Assembly (NCBI GenBank): GCA_037388505.1 | Contig: JARRKC010000019.1 | Location: 1 to 64,000 of the forward strand | Length of the DNA stretch: 64,000 nt | Source of the DNA: JARRKC01 sp037388505 | GTDB taxonomy: Bacteria > Acidobacteriota > UBA6911 > RPQK01 > JAPXNP01 | Direction of reading: 5' to 3' | Shown: positions 25,757 to 34,617 of the stretch, piece after piece | How the letters are laid out: every line of letters starts with the position of its first letter | Position numbering within the stretch: the stretch's first letter is position 1 | Notes under the pieces: generated by a model | Seen by the model: the letters and a program-made list of their open reading frames with translations, nothing else | Database searches by the model: none | What the model was told of the DNA's origin: nothing | Made by a program: the position numbers and the translations under genes

Positions 25757-25855
25757 TGTTCGTCTTTCGATAGAGTTTCGAGTTCCGGAGGCGTGTCACC
25801 GACAGCCCTTGGACCCTGCCTCGACCTGGGTCCTCGCCCGTCGAGATTGACAGAG

Positions 25856-25941
25856 CCGATCTCGCGCAAAGACGCCACGGACGCCAAGGGCTCTAAAACA
25901 AAAGAATCCTTCGCGTACTCTGCGCCTTTGCGCGAGATCGG
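25856..25941. repeat. Palindromic CGCAAAG element, copy B
   Basis: CCGATCTCGCGCAAAG (25856-25871) and its perfect reverse complement (25926-25941) bound an 86-bp element. Its interior (GCCACGGACGCCAAGGGCTC, then TAAAACAAAAGAATCCT) matches the reverse complement of copy C at 32245-32329. Size, perfect ends and dispersion suggest a REP/MITE-like non-autonomous element. Confidence 0.75.
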
Positions 25942-26301
25942 GTCGCCGAGTTCCGAGAGTGCTTTCGCGCCGGCAGCATGGATGATTCCGCCGGCCTCCG
26001 GCCGCGTTCGAACCCTGGGAACTCTAAACCGGAGACTCGGGGCAGTGCAACCCTTGGAGGACGAATTCGTTCCCGAACGCGGAGGTCGGTGCGCGAATGT
26101 CAATGAGCGACCCCCTGCGCAGCCACCGACTCGCAGACCTGTCACTCTGAATCGAGCACAACCGACGGCTCGACGGGTCGTCAGGTGGGTGCCCTTTCGG
26201 AGAAAAGCGATCCCGGGGCAGCTGGAAACTCGTGCAGCACTCACTGGCGTGCGTGCACTGAACTGCGCTGCACGGAACTGCACGGTGCACGTTTCGTGAT
26301 C

Positions 26302-26345
26302 TGTGCTCCCGCTCTCCCGCTCTCCGGTTCTCCGGTTCTCCGGTT
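26302..26345. repeat. Octamer tract (CTCCGGTT type)
   Basis: Successive CTCCCGCT, CTCCCGCT, CTCCGGTT, CTCCGGTT and CTCCGGTT words: an 8-bp microsatellite of the family described at 5358. Confidence 0.6.
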
Positions 26346-26407
26346 CTCACCGGCTGATCTTGGGAGTCCATGCTGAGGAACGCTCGTGAAGTTCCGACCT
26401 CAGTGCA

Positions 26408-26429
26408 AGACAAGCGACGACGCTCGTCC
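26408..26429. repeat. GACAAGC-type hairpin, copy near 26.4 kb
   Basis: AGACAAGCG and CGCTCGTCC pair imperfectly around ACGA and are followed by TACCC. The upstream text (TTGGGAGTCCATGCTGAGGA, then ACGCTCG) is shared with the copies near 5.3 and 47.7 kb. Confidence 0.5.
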
Positions 26430-26470
26430 TACCCACGCTCGGAACTCGGCACCCGGAACTCGGAATTTCT

Positions 26471-28222
26471 CTAGGCCGGGACCTGGCGTTTGCTCGCCCT
26501 TTCGAGAACAGGGGACGGCACCTGGACAAAGGCAATGAACGCTTCCACGGTCATCCAGAGAGCCAGGACGAAGACCAACCCGCTGATACAGAACAACAGC
26601 CAGTTACCCGAAGAGTAGTACGTGAGTTCATTCTGGACCATGGCCCAGTTCGTGATCGTCAACATGATCAGGCACGGGATGGCTGCGACGAGATACTTCT
26701 GCCCGCCGAGATGCTTCAGATAGATCGAAACGACCAGCAGCGCCAGGGCCGCCAGAAGCTGATTGGCACCTCCGAACAGAGGCCACAGGCGCATGGCCCC
26801 CGTCCCGTCCGCTCCGGTGGCAAAAGCCAACACGGCGGCCGTCAAGACGGCGAAGGTCGTCGCGGTCCAGCGGTTCGACAGCCGAGGCATCCCAATGTCG
26901 CCGGCCAGTTCTCCCACCACGTAACGCTGCAGGCGAACGGCGGTGTCCAGCGTCGTGCCGGCAAATGAGGCCACGAACACTCCCATCAGCGTGATCCCGA
27001 ATGCCGGTGGAATCCCCAACGTCGCCATGAGGTTGGCGGCGCCCTCGATGACCGGTGCGATCTTGTCGGAGAGTCCCTTCGCTCCGATCCAGGTGCCGTA
27101 GTAGTGCTGGTAGGCGCCCGCGCCCGTCAGGAATGATCCGTCGGCGAGTTTGAGCCCGAGGCCGATCCCCGCTCCCACGCAGATGATGACCAAGACGGCG
27201 AGGAATCCTTCGAAGAGCATGGACCCGTAGCCGACGAACAACCCGTCCGACTCGCTGTTCAATTGCTTGGGCGACGTTCCCGACGCCACCAGGGAGTGAA
27301 AGCCGCTGATGGCCCCACAAGCAATGATGACGAACATGGCCGGCCAGACCGATGGAGTATCGACGGGAACCGCGGTCTGGACTGCCGGCACGGCCATGCT
27401 CAAATGGGTCGTCAAAGACGCCATGATCGTCCCACCGACGAGCAACGCCATGGCTACGAAGAGCTGCCAGGCGTTGATGTAGTCGCGCGGCTGCAGGAGG
27501 GTCTTAACGGAGAGTGTCGATGCCACCCAGCAGTAGACCAGGAGGATCAGCACCCAGAAACCGGTCGAAGGCAGACCCAGTGCGGAGGTGAAATTGATCG
27601 GAAAGAGGCTTCCGATCCCGATCGTCAGATACATGGCCAGGACCGCCACCATCGTGGCCGCAACGACGTTGAAGCCCCGCCTGTAGACGGCACGGCCCAG
27701 CAGGACCGCGATGGGTATTTGGAGCCAGACCGGGATCACAGCACTGGGAAAGCGGGTGAAGACGGCGGCGACGATCACCCCAAAGACGGCAATGATAATC
27801 AAAACGGTCAGGAAAACGACGCAAAAGAAGATCAGCCTGACGCGTTTGTTGATGAGGGCAGCGGCGACTTCCGAAAGACTTTGCCCGCGATTTCGCAGCG
27901 ACACCACCAGTGAACCCAGGTCGTGGACCGCTCCCATCAGGATCGATCCGAAGACGACCCAGAGAATGGCTGGAACCCAGCCCCAGATGATCCCGATCGC
28001 AGGACCGACGATCGGACCCGTTCCGGCGATCGACGTGAAGTGGTGCCCGAAGACGATACCCTTTCGCGTCGGAACATAGTCGATGCCGTCCTCCCATTCA
28101 TGTGAGGGGACCTTTGCGTGTCGATCCAGTCCGAAGATTTTGCGGGCCAGGTATTTCCCATAGGTATGATAGGCGACCAGAAAAGCCGCCCCACAGAGGA
28201 CCATCAAAAGCAGAACGCTCAT
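26471..28222 (-). CDS. cstA: Carbon starvation protein A (peptide/pyruvate transporter family)
   Basis: A 583-residue polytopic membrane protein with about 15 hydrophobic helices. CstA hallmarks are present: YGKYLARKIFGLDR near the N-terminus, the conserved GHHFTSIAGTGPIVGPAIG block, and GSILMGAVHDLGSLVVSLRN. Further on are SGFHSLVASGTSPKQL and TTLDTAVRLQRYVVGELAG. Family members take up peptides or pyruvate under carbon limitation. The ATG at 28222 is chosen over an upstream TTG because GGAGAGG stands 3-6 nt before it. It is monocistronic in this window. Confidence 0.93.
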   Translation of the reverse strand: MSVLLLMVLCGAAFLVAYHTYGKYLARKIFGLDRHAKVPSHEWEDGIDYVPTRKGIVFGHHFTSIAGTGPIVGPAIGIIWGWVPAILWVVFGSILMGAVHDLGSLVVSLRNRGQSLSEVAAALINKRVRLIFFCVVFLTVLIIIAVFGVIVAAVFTRFPSAVIPVWLQIPIAVLLGRAVYRRGFNVVAATMVAVLAMYLTIGIGSLFPINFTSALGLPSTGFWVLILLVYCWVASTLSVKTLLQPRDYINAWQLFVAMALLVGGTIMASLTTHLSMAVPAVQTAVPVDTPSVWPAMFVIIACGAISGFHSLVASGTSPKQLNSESDGLFVGYGSMLFEGFLAVLVIICVGAGIGLGLKLADGSFLTGAGAYQHYYGTWIGAKGLSDKIAPVIEGAANLMATLGIPPAFGITLMGVFVASFAGTTLDTAVRLQRYVVGELAGDIGMPRLSNRWTATTFAVLTAAVLAFATGADGTGAMRLWPLFGGANQLLAALALLVVSIYLKHLGGQKYLVAAIPCLIMLTITNWAMVQNELTYYSSGNWLLFCISGLVFVLALWMTVEAFIAFVQVPSPVLERASKRQVPA

Positions 28223-28335
28223 CTGCCTCTCCAAACAGCCGAGCTGACGATCGGCCAGGCATCGGAGTCACCACCGCGCCGAAACTTTTGCGGCGATTCT
28301 ATCAAGTCCAATGTCATTTTCGAAATTGGTCGCGG

Positions 28336-29097
28336 CTATTCGATACGAACCTCGAAGATTCGCGGCCACAGCTTCCCGGTCAGCAGGAAGGTGCCTTTTT
28401 GCGGATCGTACGCGATCCCGTTCAAGACGTCGCTGCCGGGGACTCGTGGCTTGTAGGGAAGGCTCGATGCATCGATGACGGCCGTAACCCTTCCGGAGGA
28501 CGGGTCGATGCGCACGATCTGGGTGGACTGCCAGACGTTGGCGTAGACCTGTCCCTTCACGTACTCGAGCTCATTCAGATTTCGCACCGGGCGACCCTCC
28601 AGAGTGACCGGCAGGTGCCTCCAGACCGCGAAAGTCGCGGGGTCCCGAAAGGTCAGGACGTTCGACCCGTCGCTCATGATCAGCCAGCTACCGTCAAAAG
28701 TCAGACCCCAGCCTTCACCCTGGTAGGAAAACTGGCCTGCAGGCTCGAAGGTCTCCGGATCCCAGACGAAAGCCACTCCCGACGTCCAGGTCAGCTGGAT
28801 GAGCTTTCCCTGGGCCAGCGCCAGACCTTCTCCGAAGTACTGAGAGGGCAGCTTTCGTTCGCGGATCACTTTGCCGTCAGCCAGTCGGACCTCCCTCAAT
28901 TTGGAGTGCCCGCGCTCCCCCGTGCTTTCGTATACACACTGCCCTGAACGAACCAGACCCTGCGTGAATGACGAAGTATCGTGCGGGTACTCCTTGAGGA
29001 TCTTCACACTGAGTTTCTCCACGGCATCGGAAGCCAGGCCCAAATTTGCCCATCCGACGACCCCCAGGATCGCCAGCCCTACCAGAATTCGCTTCAT
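28336..29097 (-). CDS. Exported glutaminyl-peptide cyclotransferase (plant/bacterial type)
   Basis: A 253-residue protein with an N-terminal signal peptide (MKRILVGLAILGVVGW) followed by a five-bladed beta-propeller of the papaya-type glutaminyl cyclase family. Conserved blocks are SFTQGLV, ESTGERGHSKL, FGEGLAL, GEGWGLTFDG, NLNELEYVKGQVYANVW and DVLNGIAYD. It would convert N-terminal Gln of exported proteins or peptides to pyroglutamate. The ATG at 29097 gives a proper signal peptide; the frame is open 33 nt further upstream. Confidence 0.88.
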   Translation of the reverse strand: MKRILVGLAILGVVGWANLGLASDAVEKLSVKILKEYPHDTSSFTQGLVRSGQCVYESTGERGHSKLREVRLADGKVIRERKLPSQYFGEGLALAQGKLIQLTWTSGVAFVWDPETFEPAGQFSYQGEGWGLTFDGSWLIMSDGSNVLTFRDPATFAVWRHLPVTLEGRPVRNLNELEYVKGQVYANVWQSTQIVRIDPSSGRVTAVIDASSLPYKPRVPGSDVLNGIAYDPQKGTFLLTGKLWPRIFEVRIE

Positions 29098-29254
29098 TAT
29101 CGTCTGTGGCCGACCCGGTCGATGAGGCACGGTCCACCTCCTTTACTCGCAACCATTCTATGCAATCAGGGCGTTCACTGCGGAATCGGCCGTATCGGGC
29201 AACCCGGCGACCCGTGATAGAATTCGCAGCGGAGAACAAGGCTTGCGGGCCACT

Positions 29255-29785
29255 ATGAAATTCCTCTTCCTGCCACTTTTCGTCCTGTTCATCAACCCGG
29301 TCCTGGGAGCGGATGCGTCGCTCTGTCATGCGTTCGTCGACTACGACTTCATCGCGACCCTCGAAGTGGTGCGTACACGCGACGCGGTGACGCCGATTTT
29401 CAACGTCGTCGCGCTGGCTTCCGGAGACTGGGAGATCACACCGTCGCAACTGCAGATCGTCGACGACCAGGGAAAGTCCCGTAAGGTCGAGACCTTCTCC
29501 TTCGATTCGGGAGATCCGGACAACCCGTTCAAGGCACCCTACATGGAGGTGCGCGGCGGCCAGTTCGAGGGCGTCGATCTTGTCGGAGACTTCGCTGACG
29601 TGGCGAGCCTCAGCAAGGTCGAACTCGACGTGGGAGAAGATCGGCTGACCCTGCAACCGATGGACTGCAATGCGTTCGAGAAGCTGGTCGATCAGATCGG
29701 GCGTCTCGAAATCGGCAGCGCCGATATGATCGCCGCCTTCCACGTGCTCAACATTCCCCTGCTGGGCGAACGTAATCCTCGTTGA
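29255..29785 (+). CDS. Exported hypothetical protein
   Basis: About 176 residues, not recognised. MKFLFLPLFVLFINPVLG is a clear signal peptide with cleavage before ADASL. The mature part is acidic and predicted beta-rich, with two cysteines (SLCHAF and MDCNAF) that could form a disulfide. It has the look of a periplasmic or surface-associated domain. The ATG at 29255 is favoured by the signal peptide; a TTG 12 nt upstream is possible. It diverges from the glutaminyl cyclase gene and converges with the next small gene, so no operon context helps. Confidence 0.7.
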   Translation: MKFLFLPLFVLFINPVLGADASLCHAFVDYDFIATLEVVRTRDAVTPIFNVVALASGDWEITPSQLQIVDDQGKSRKVETFSFDSGDPDNPFKAPYMEVRGGQFEGVDLVGDFADVASLSKVELDVGEDRLTLQPMDCNAFEKLVDQIGRLEIGSADMIAAFHVLNIPLLGERNPR

Positions 29786-29791
29786 CGCGGC

Positions 29792-30100
29792 TCATTTCGG
29801 AAACCTCTCGGCAACCGTACGAATGCGGGTGAAGGTGCGGCCGCCAAACGGCTCGGGAACCAGGTACAGCTTGATTCTCCAGTGCCTCTGCGGGTCGTTC
29901 ACGAGCACATGGCATTGAACGAGTTCTGCATCGTCACGGCGAGAGAGCGTCTCTGTCAGATTCCCAAGCAGCCCGCCCAGGCAACGGCGCATCCTGCTCG
30001 TCTGTTCTTCCTCGGGCCTGGGGTTGCTGATCAAGGCAACCAGGGCCCGCAACAGCCTCTTCGTCGTCCCTTTCAACTCGAAAATGTGGTCATCCGTCAT
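29792..30100 (-). CDS. Hypothetical small protein
   Basis: A 102-residue protein, not recognised, beginning MTDDHIFELKGTTKRLLRAL. The frame is open further upstream, but an excellent ribosome site (GGAGGGGAGGAA, minus strand) directly precedes the ATG at 30100. The first half is helical and basic; the second half (VQCHVLVNDPQRHWRIKLYL) alternates hydrophobic residues as in a beta-sheet. No membrane segment or signal peptide is seen. Confidence 0.6.
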   Translation of the reverse strand: MTDDHIFELKGTTKRLLRALVALISNPRPEEEQTSRMRRCLGGLLGNLTETLSRRDDAELVQCHVLVNDPQRHWRIKLYLVPEPFGGRTFTRIRTVAERFPK

Positions 30101-30432
30101 CGGCGTTTCCTCCCCTCCACTTCGCATTTCGTCGTTTCCCGCGGCAGTCCAACCGCCCACCGGCCCGGCAGGTCGACGCTTTGTTCGGGCCGGGCGACAA
30201 GACAGCGAGTCGTCAACCGTACAGGGGGTCGACTCGCTCCGTTCGCGCACTGACCTCTCCTATCTATTAACGTCCGAGTCTGGAAATCTTCAGTGCACCG
30301 GCTTGAACCCGGAGGACTCGGAACGGGAGAATAGTCAGTGTCCATACTTTCAATGACTTAGCCCACCGGGCTTTGGCGCCGAAGTTGCCGAAACCCTTTC
30401 GGGAGCCCACATCGGCGTGAGAGGAGGATCTC
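30101..30432. other. Divergent intergenic region
   Basis: About 330 bp between a leftward small gene and a rightward aldehyde dehydrogenase gene. It must contain both promoters. I see no hexamer pair worth naming, no repeat family and no hairpin. Confidence 0.4.
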
Positions 30433-31869
30433 ATGACAGACAATGCGGTACCCGAATTCCCCTACTTCGTCGGGAGTCGTCGGTCTCGCTCAGGCCAGGC
30501 TCTTGATGTCGCTTCCTGCTTCGACGGTCGCTTGATCGCCCGGACCTTTCGGCCCGATTCCGGTTCGATGGAAGAAGCTGTGGCGGTGGCCGCCGCAGCC
30601 GCCGATCGATGTGCGAAACTGCCCACCTACGAACGGGCCCGCATCCTGCGTGAGATGTCCGAGGCCGTCGCGTCACGCCGAGATGAGTTCGTGCGAATGC
30701 TGGCCCTGGAAGCCGGGAAGCCGGTCAAGGCCGGCCGAGTCGAGGTCGAGAGGTGCATCTTCAATCTGATGAATGCATCGGAGGAGGCCCAGAGGATCGA
30801 GTCCGAGTACCTTCCTCTGGACCTGTTTCCTGCCGCCAGCCATCGCTGGGCTCTGGTGCGGCGCTTTCCGCTGGGGACGATTCTGGCCATCACCCCCTTC
30901 AACTTTCCCTTGAACCTGGTGGCTCACAAGCTCGCTCCGGCCATTGCGGCAGGCAACTCGATCGTCCAGAAACCGGCGACGAAAACGCCGATCTGTTCGT
31001 TGATGCTGGCCGAGTGCGCCTACGCTTCAGGGCTGCCTGAGGACGCATTGAGTGTGCTGCCCTGCTCCGGCGCCCGCGCGGGCGAACTGGCCGATGACGC
31101 CCGCTTTGCGCTCCTGACGTTCACCGGAAGCGCTGAGGTCGGCTGGGGGTTGAAGGCCGCCGCGACCCGGAAGCGGGTCACCCTCGAATTGGGCGGCAAC
31201 GCGGGCGTGATCATTGAGGCCGATGCCGACCTTTCGACTGCCGCCCGGCGCTGTGCTTCCGGCGGATTCTCCTATGCGGGACAGAGCTGCATTGCCGTTC
31301 AGCGCATCTTCATTCAGCGTTCCTGCCTCGAAAACTTCACTCGACAACTGGTCGACGAGGTGGAGTGCCTCGAGGTCGGAGATCCTTCGCTGGACACGAC
31401 GGACGTGGGTCCGCTGATCACGCTCGAGGATGCAAAGCGCGTGGAAAGCTGGATCGAGGAAGCCCGTGCCAATGGAGCGCGCATTCTGACCGGCGGTGCG
31501 CGTAGAGGGTCGATCGTCACTCCCACCGTTTTGACCGGGACCCATGCCGCAATGAAAGTGAACTGCGACGAGGTGTTCGGACCGGTGGTCACGATGGAAC
31601 CTTACGATGATCTGGACGAAGCCTTCGATCGTCTCAACGACTCTCGATTCGGACTGCAGGCAGGGATCTTTACTCGTGATCTCGCCGCGGCCTTCAAAGC
31701 CTACGAAACGATCGACGTGGGCGGCGTCGTGGTCAACGACGTTCCGACGTTCCGGGCCGATCACATGCCCTACGGCGGTACGAAGGACTCGGGGCTCGGC
31801 CGCGAGGGGGCAAAATACGCCATCGAGGAGATGACGGAACGGAAGGTTCTCGTGCTGAATCTCGGGTAG
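30433..31869 (+). CDS. NAD(P)-dependent aldehyde dehydrogenase
   Basis: A 478-residue ALDH-superfamily enzyme oxidising an aldehyde to its acid. Family elements are ITPFNFPLNLVAHKLAPAI, QKPATKTP, FTGSAEVG, the general base Glu252 in LELGGN, and the nucleophile Cys286 in YAGQSCIAVQR. It ends with the MPYGGTKDSGLGREG box. The sequence resembles the lactaldehyde/glyceraldehyde-phosphate dehydrogenase-like group, so a short hydroxyaldehyde is possible, but the substrate is not determined. A GAGAGGAGG ribosome site precedes the ATG. It appears monocistronic. Confidence 0.9.
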   Translation: MTDNAVPEFPYFVGSRRSRSGQALDVASCFDGRLIARTFRPDSGSMEEAVAVAAAAADRCAKLPTYERARILREMSEAVASRRDEFVRMLALEAGKPVKAGRVEVERCIFNLMNASEEAQRIESEYLPLDLFPAASHRWALVRRFPLGTILAITPFNFPLNLVAHKLAPAIAAGNSIVQKPATKTPICSLMLAECAYASGLPEDALSVLPCSGARAGELADDARFALLTFTGSAEVGWGLKAAATRKRVTLELGGNAGVIIEADADLSTAARRCASGGFSYAGQSCIAVQRIFIQRSCLENFTRQLVDEVECLEVGDPSLDTTDVGPLITLEDAKRVESWIEEARANGARILTGGARRGSIVTPTVLTGTHAAMKVNCDEVFGPVVTMEPYDDLDEAFDRLNDSRFGLQAGIFTRDLAAAFKAYETIDVGGVVVNDVPTFRADHMPYGGTKDSGLGREGAKYAIEEMTERKVLVLNLG

Positions 31870-31991
31870 GGCGTTCCGAGTGCCGAGTGCCGGGTTCCGG
31901 GTTTCGGGGGCGCGTCGCCCAAACCTGGGAAGCCAGAAGGCCCGTTCAGTGAGAGATCCTTGAGGGTCTTCTCGGTCTCACCGAGACTGTT

Positions 31992-32072
31992 CGCACGCCA
32001 ACGGCGTGGTTCATCCGCGAGTCTGGACCAACGGGGCCAGGACACCGATTTGCCGGTCGACGTCAGCGCTGA
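31992..32072. repeat. 81-bp dispersed repeat, copy 1
   Basis: CGCACGCCAACGGCGTGGTT, then ATCCGCGAG, AGGACACCGAT and CCGGTCGACGTCAGCGCTGA, are shared in the same order with 56825-56904, with only scattered differences. Both copies follow degenerate GTTCCGGG words, as if a larger repeat had decayed. Confidence 0.7.
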
Positions 32073-32244
32073 AGGCGCGATTCATTTTCCGGGATCGAAC
32101 GGGAACAGGCGCGCTGGGGGGTGAGTCGCGCTTACAGCGCTGGGGCGTCCTTGCGACGGTGCTTGGCTTTGGGCGGCTGCCCAAAGCTCTCGGATGAAAC
32201 GACGCCGTTGGCGTCTTTCTCCCGTCGTGCCTGCCTCGGCGACT

Positions 32245-32329
32245 CGATCTCGCGCAAAGCCGCAGCATACGCAAAGGATTTCTTTGTTTTAGAGCCATTG
32301 GCGTCCGTGGCGGTTTTGCGTGAGATCGG
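32245..32329. repeat. Palindromic CGCAAAG element, copy C
   Basis: CGATCTCGCGCAAA and TTTGCGTGAGATCG bound an 85-bp element, the inverse-orientation counterpart of copy B. The interior GTTTTAGAGCCATTGGCGTC is nearly the reverse complement of copy B's interior. Confidence 0.75.
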
Positions 32330-32414
32330 ATCTGCAAATCTCGACGGACGCGTACCAGGGTCGGGGGCCAGCGAATTTCGGCAACATGCCCTCGAAACTC
32401 GGAACTTGCTCCCC

Positions 32415-32768
32415 TCAGAGCGAGTGCGAAGGCGCGACGGGGGTGCCCTTAGGATCGATGGGCAGATCGCTCCGCTGCCGGCAGATCCTCTCGAACATGT
32501 CCTCCCCTCCGGGATCGTCCTGCAGCCAGGGGAAGCCAAAGTGCTTCTCATCGACCCTCCCACCGCTCCGGTCGAGAGCGATGAGACCCAGGGCGCGAAA
32601 ACCTCGACCGATCTCTCTGTCGAGGTCCCGCCGAAAATGCGGATCGTCCACCTTGATGAAGGATGGCGCACCGGTTTGACAGGAAACCAGAACGACGAGC
32701 TGCGTGTCGCATCGGAGATGCCGGGTCAGCATCCGAATGAGACGAGCGATCACCCTCGGTTCGACCAT
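32415..32768 (-). CDS. Hypothetical protein
   Basis: A 117-residue protein, not recognised, starting MVEPRVIARLIRMLTRHLRC. Alternating hydrophobic strands (TQLVVLVSCQ) and balanced charge suggest a folded protein. The ATG at 32768 has only a weak AGG upstream; the frame is open a further 12 codons. Neighbouring gaps are repeat-filled, so it stands alone. It may instead be a chance frame. Confidence 0.45.
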   Translation of the reverse strand: MVEPRVIARLIRMLTRHLRCDTQLVVLVSCQTGAPSFIKVDDPHFRRDLDREIGRGFRALGLIALDRSGGRVDEKHFGFPWLQDDPGGEDMFERICRQRSDLPIDPKGTPVAPSHSL

Positions 32769-32847
32769 GTCCACTAACCTGCGCCCGGCCAGGGACGATG
32801 TCAAGCGGGGCCGCCCCGACTCCCCGCTTCCACATCACGTCCTTCTG

Positions 32848-32853
32848 TATAAT
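32848..32853 (+). promoter_or_regulatory. Candidate -10 hexamer of the histidine phosphatase gene
   Basis: A perfect TATAAT about 90 nt upstream of the phosphatase start. No good -35 is found at the expected distance, so the call is tentative. Confidence 0.35.
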
Positions 32854-32945
32854 GAGCCGCTCTGAGCCTGATTTGCGCCTGTTCAAGCACCCGTGAGGTT
32901 CAAAGCGGCTCCAACTGTCCATTCAAGCAGCGACAGGATTTCTTG

Positions 32946-33575
32946 ATGAAGACGAAGATCTGGCTCATTCGACATGGCGCCACGGACTGGAACAATCAGT
33001 TGCGCTGGCAGGGTCATACCGACATTCCCCTCAATGAGGAAGGCCGTTCTCAGGCGGAAAGGCTGGCCGGCGAGCTCCATGACCGACCTCTGGGCGCGAT
33101 TCTCTCCAGCGATCTGCGGCGCGCCCGTCAGACGGCCGATGCGATTGCCACTCGACGCTCTTTGGAAGTCCAGCCGACCGAAAGACTGAGAGAAGTCGAC
33201 GTCGGGGACCTGGAAGGGCTCACGACTCCCGAAGTGATCGAGCGTTTCGATCCGGTCGATGTCTCACGCTGGCGCGACGAAAGAGACCTCGACTGGCCTT
33301 TCCCGAACGGGGAGACGAAACGCGAGGCCCTCATCCGGGGATTGGCCGCCGTCGAGGAGTTCATGCGGCAGACAACAGCTGGGGAGATGGCCGTCGTCTG
33401 TCACAGCCTGATTCTGCGAGTGATGCTCTACACCCTCTTCCCCACGATCGAGGAGCGGGTGCACGTCCCCAACTGCCAGGCCTTCGAAATCCAGTTCGAT
33501 GGGGCGTCGAATCTGTGGACGGCGCATGGCGAACTGGCCGCCTATCTCCCGCAGCCGCAAAGAGCCTCGGCTTGA
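32946..33575 (+). CDS. Histidine phosphatase family protein
   Basis: A 209-residue phosphoglycerate mutase-like phosphatase. The catalytic LIRHGATDWN motif provides the phosphohistidine. ILSSDLRRARQTAD contributes the phosphate-binding arginines, and MAVVCHSLILR carries the second histidine. Size and sequence fit the cofactor-independent phosphatase group (GpmB/CobC/PhoE-like) rather than glycolytic mutases. The substrate is unknown. The ATG at 32946, with AGGA 8 nt upstream, is chosen over the adjacent TTG. Confidence 0.88.
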   Translation: MKTKIWLIRHGATDWNNQLRWQGHTDIPLNEEGRSQAERLAGELHDRPLGAILSSDLRRARQTADAIATRRSLEVQPTERLREVDVGDLEGLTTPEVIERFDPVDVSRWRDERDLDWPFPNGETKREALIRGLAAVEEFMRQTTAGEMAVVCHSLILRVMLYTLFPTIEERVHVPNCQAFEIQFDGASNLWTAHGELAAYLPQPQRASA

Positions 33576-33597
33576 CCCAAGCGGAGGGTGGCGGAAG

Positions 33598-34596
33598 CTA
33601 CGTCAGGCTGTTGTCACCATCCAGGAGATTGCCCAAACCGCCCAGGATCGATCCTTCTCCGACGCTCTTCCCGCCGCCCTGAGGCGCCGCCTGGAGCATC
33701 CTGCCGGCCAGTCGCGAGAAGGGGAGAGACTGCAGCCAGATCCGGCCGGGGCCAGTCAGGCGAGCGAACCAGACCCCTTCTCCCCCGAAAAGCGCTGTTC
33801 GGATGCCGCCGACTCGCTCGATGTCGAATCCGATCGTGTCCTGAAACGCCACGATACAGCCCGTGTCCACGTGAAGTTCTTCGCCGGGCTGGAGCTCGCG
33901 CTCCACAACCGTCCCACCGGCATGGACGAAGACCCAACCGTCTCCCTCGAGCTTCTCCATAATGAAGCCTTCGCCGCCGAACAGGCCCGTCAGGATCTTC
34001 TTCTGAAAGTAGATTCCGATCGAGACGCCCTTCGCCGCACTGAGGAAGCTGTCCTTCTGACAGATCAGCCGTCCTCCGATCGACTTCAACTGCAGGGGAA
34101 TGATGGTCCCGGGGTAAGGAGCGCCAAACGCCACGTGGGCCTTGCCCGCGCCCTGGTGCGTAAAGACGGTGATGAAGAGACTTTCCCCTGTCAGCAGGCG
34201 CTTGCCGGCCCCGAGCAACTTGTCCATGAACGAGCCGGATCCGGTGGAGGACCCGTCCCCAAAGACCGTCTCCATTTGGACCGGGGCTTCTTTGTACATC
34301 ATGGCGCCTGCTTCGGCCACCGCACTTTCGCCGGGATCCAACTCGATCTCGACGAACTGCATGTCATTCCCCATGATCTTGAAGTCGATCTCGCTCGCCC
34401 CTGCAGCAACCGTCGAAGGAGGTGGCGCATAGGCCGCCGACGGTGTCAGCTCAGCAACCTTGGAGATCGGCAACCACTCGGCAAATCCCTCTCTCCACGC
34501 AAAACCGGATGGGTTGCGATTCGCCTGTTGAATGGCTTGCTCCAGGTTCATCGGACCCGTCTGTTTCCCACCATAGCTCAAATACCACTGCGCCAT
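33598..34596 (-). CDS. TIGR00266/AIM24-family protein with N-terminal GYF-like domain
   Basis: A 332-residue protein. Residues 1-50 (MAQWYLSYGGKQTGPMNLEQ, then WREGFAEWLPIS) form a GYF_2-type domain as found fused to many bacterial membrane or cytosolic modules. From about 70 on it matches the AIM24/TIGR00266 beta-roll fold: GESAVAEAGAMMYK, GAPYPGTIIPLQL, GEGFIMEKLEGDG, VDTGCIVAFQD. AIM24 proteins associate with membranes; the bacterial function is unknown. GGGAG precedes the ATG. The upstream gene (DUF533-like) is 21 bp away in the same direction, suggesting a two-gene operon. Confidence 0.85.
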   Translation of the reverse strand: MAQWYLSYGGKQTGPMNLEQAIQQANRNPSGFAWREGFAEWLPISKVAELTPSAAYAPPPSTVAAGASEIDFKIMGNDMQFVEIELDPGESAVAEAGAMMYKEAPVQMETVFGDGSSTGSGSFMDKLLGAGKRLLTGESLFITVFTHQGAGKAHVAFGAPYPGTIIPLQLKSIGGRLICQKDSFLSAAKGVSIGIYFQKKILTGLFGGEGFIMEKLEGDGWVFVHAGGTVVERELQPGEELHVDTGCIVAFQDTIGFDIERVGGIRTALFGGEGVWFARLTGPGRIWLQSLPFSRLAGRMLQAAPQGGGKSVGEGSILGGLGNLLDGDNSLT

Positions 34597-34617
34597 CGTA
34601 TTGATCTCCCTTTGTCC

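Larger units (their letters stand above)
25757..26470. other. Intergenic repeat-filled region
   Basis: About 710 bp between the hydrolase and cstA. It includes the best-preserved palindromic CGCAAAG element (25856-25941), a CTCCCGCT/CTCCGGTT octamer tract (26302-26345), a degenerate GACAAGC hairpin (26408-26429) and GGAACTCGGC words (26440-26466). No gene with natural composition is visible on either strand. Confidence 0.6.
31870..32414. other. Intergenic repeat-filled region
   Basis: About 545 bp with CCGAGTGCCGGGTTCCGGGT-type words near the start, an 81-bp repeat shared with 56825-56904, and copy C of the CGCAAAG palindromic element. No gene is supported here. Confidence 0.6.

Noticed and set aside
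24653..26299. A 548-codon frame opposite the CocE-like gene and running into the gap
   Set aside because: Composition and lack of motifs indicate an antisense shadow extended through repeats.
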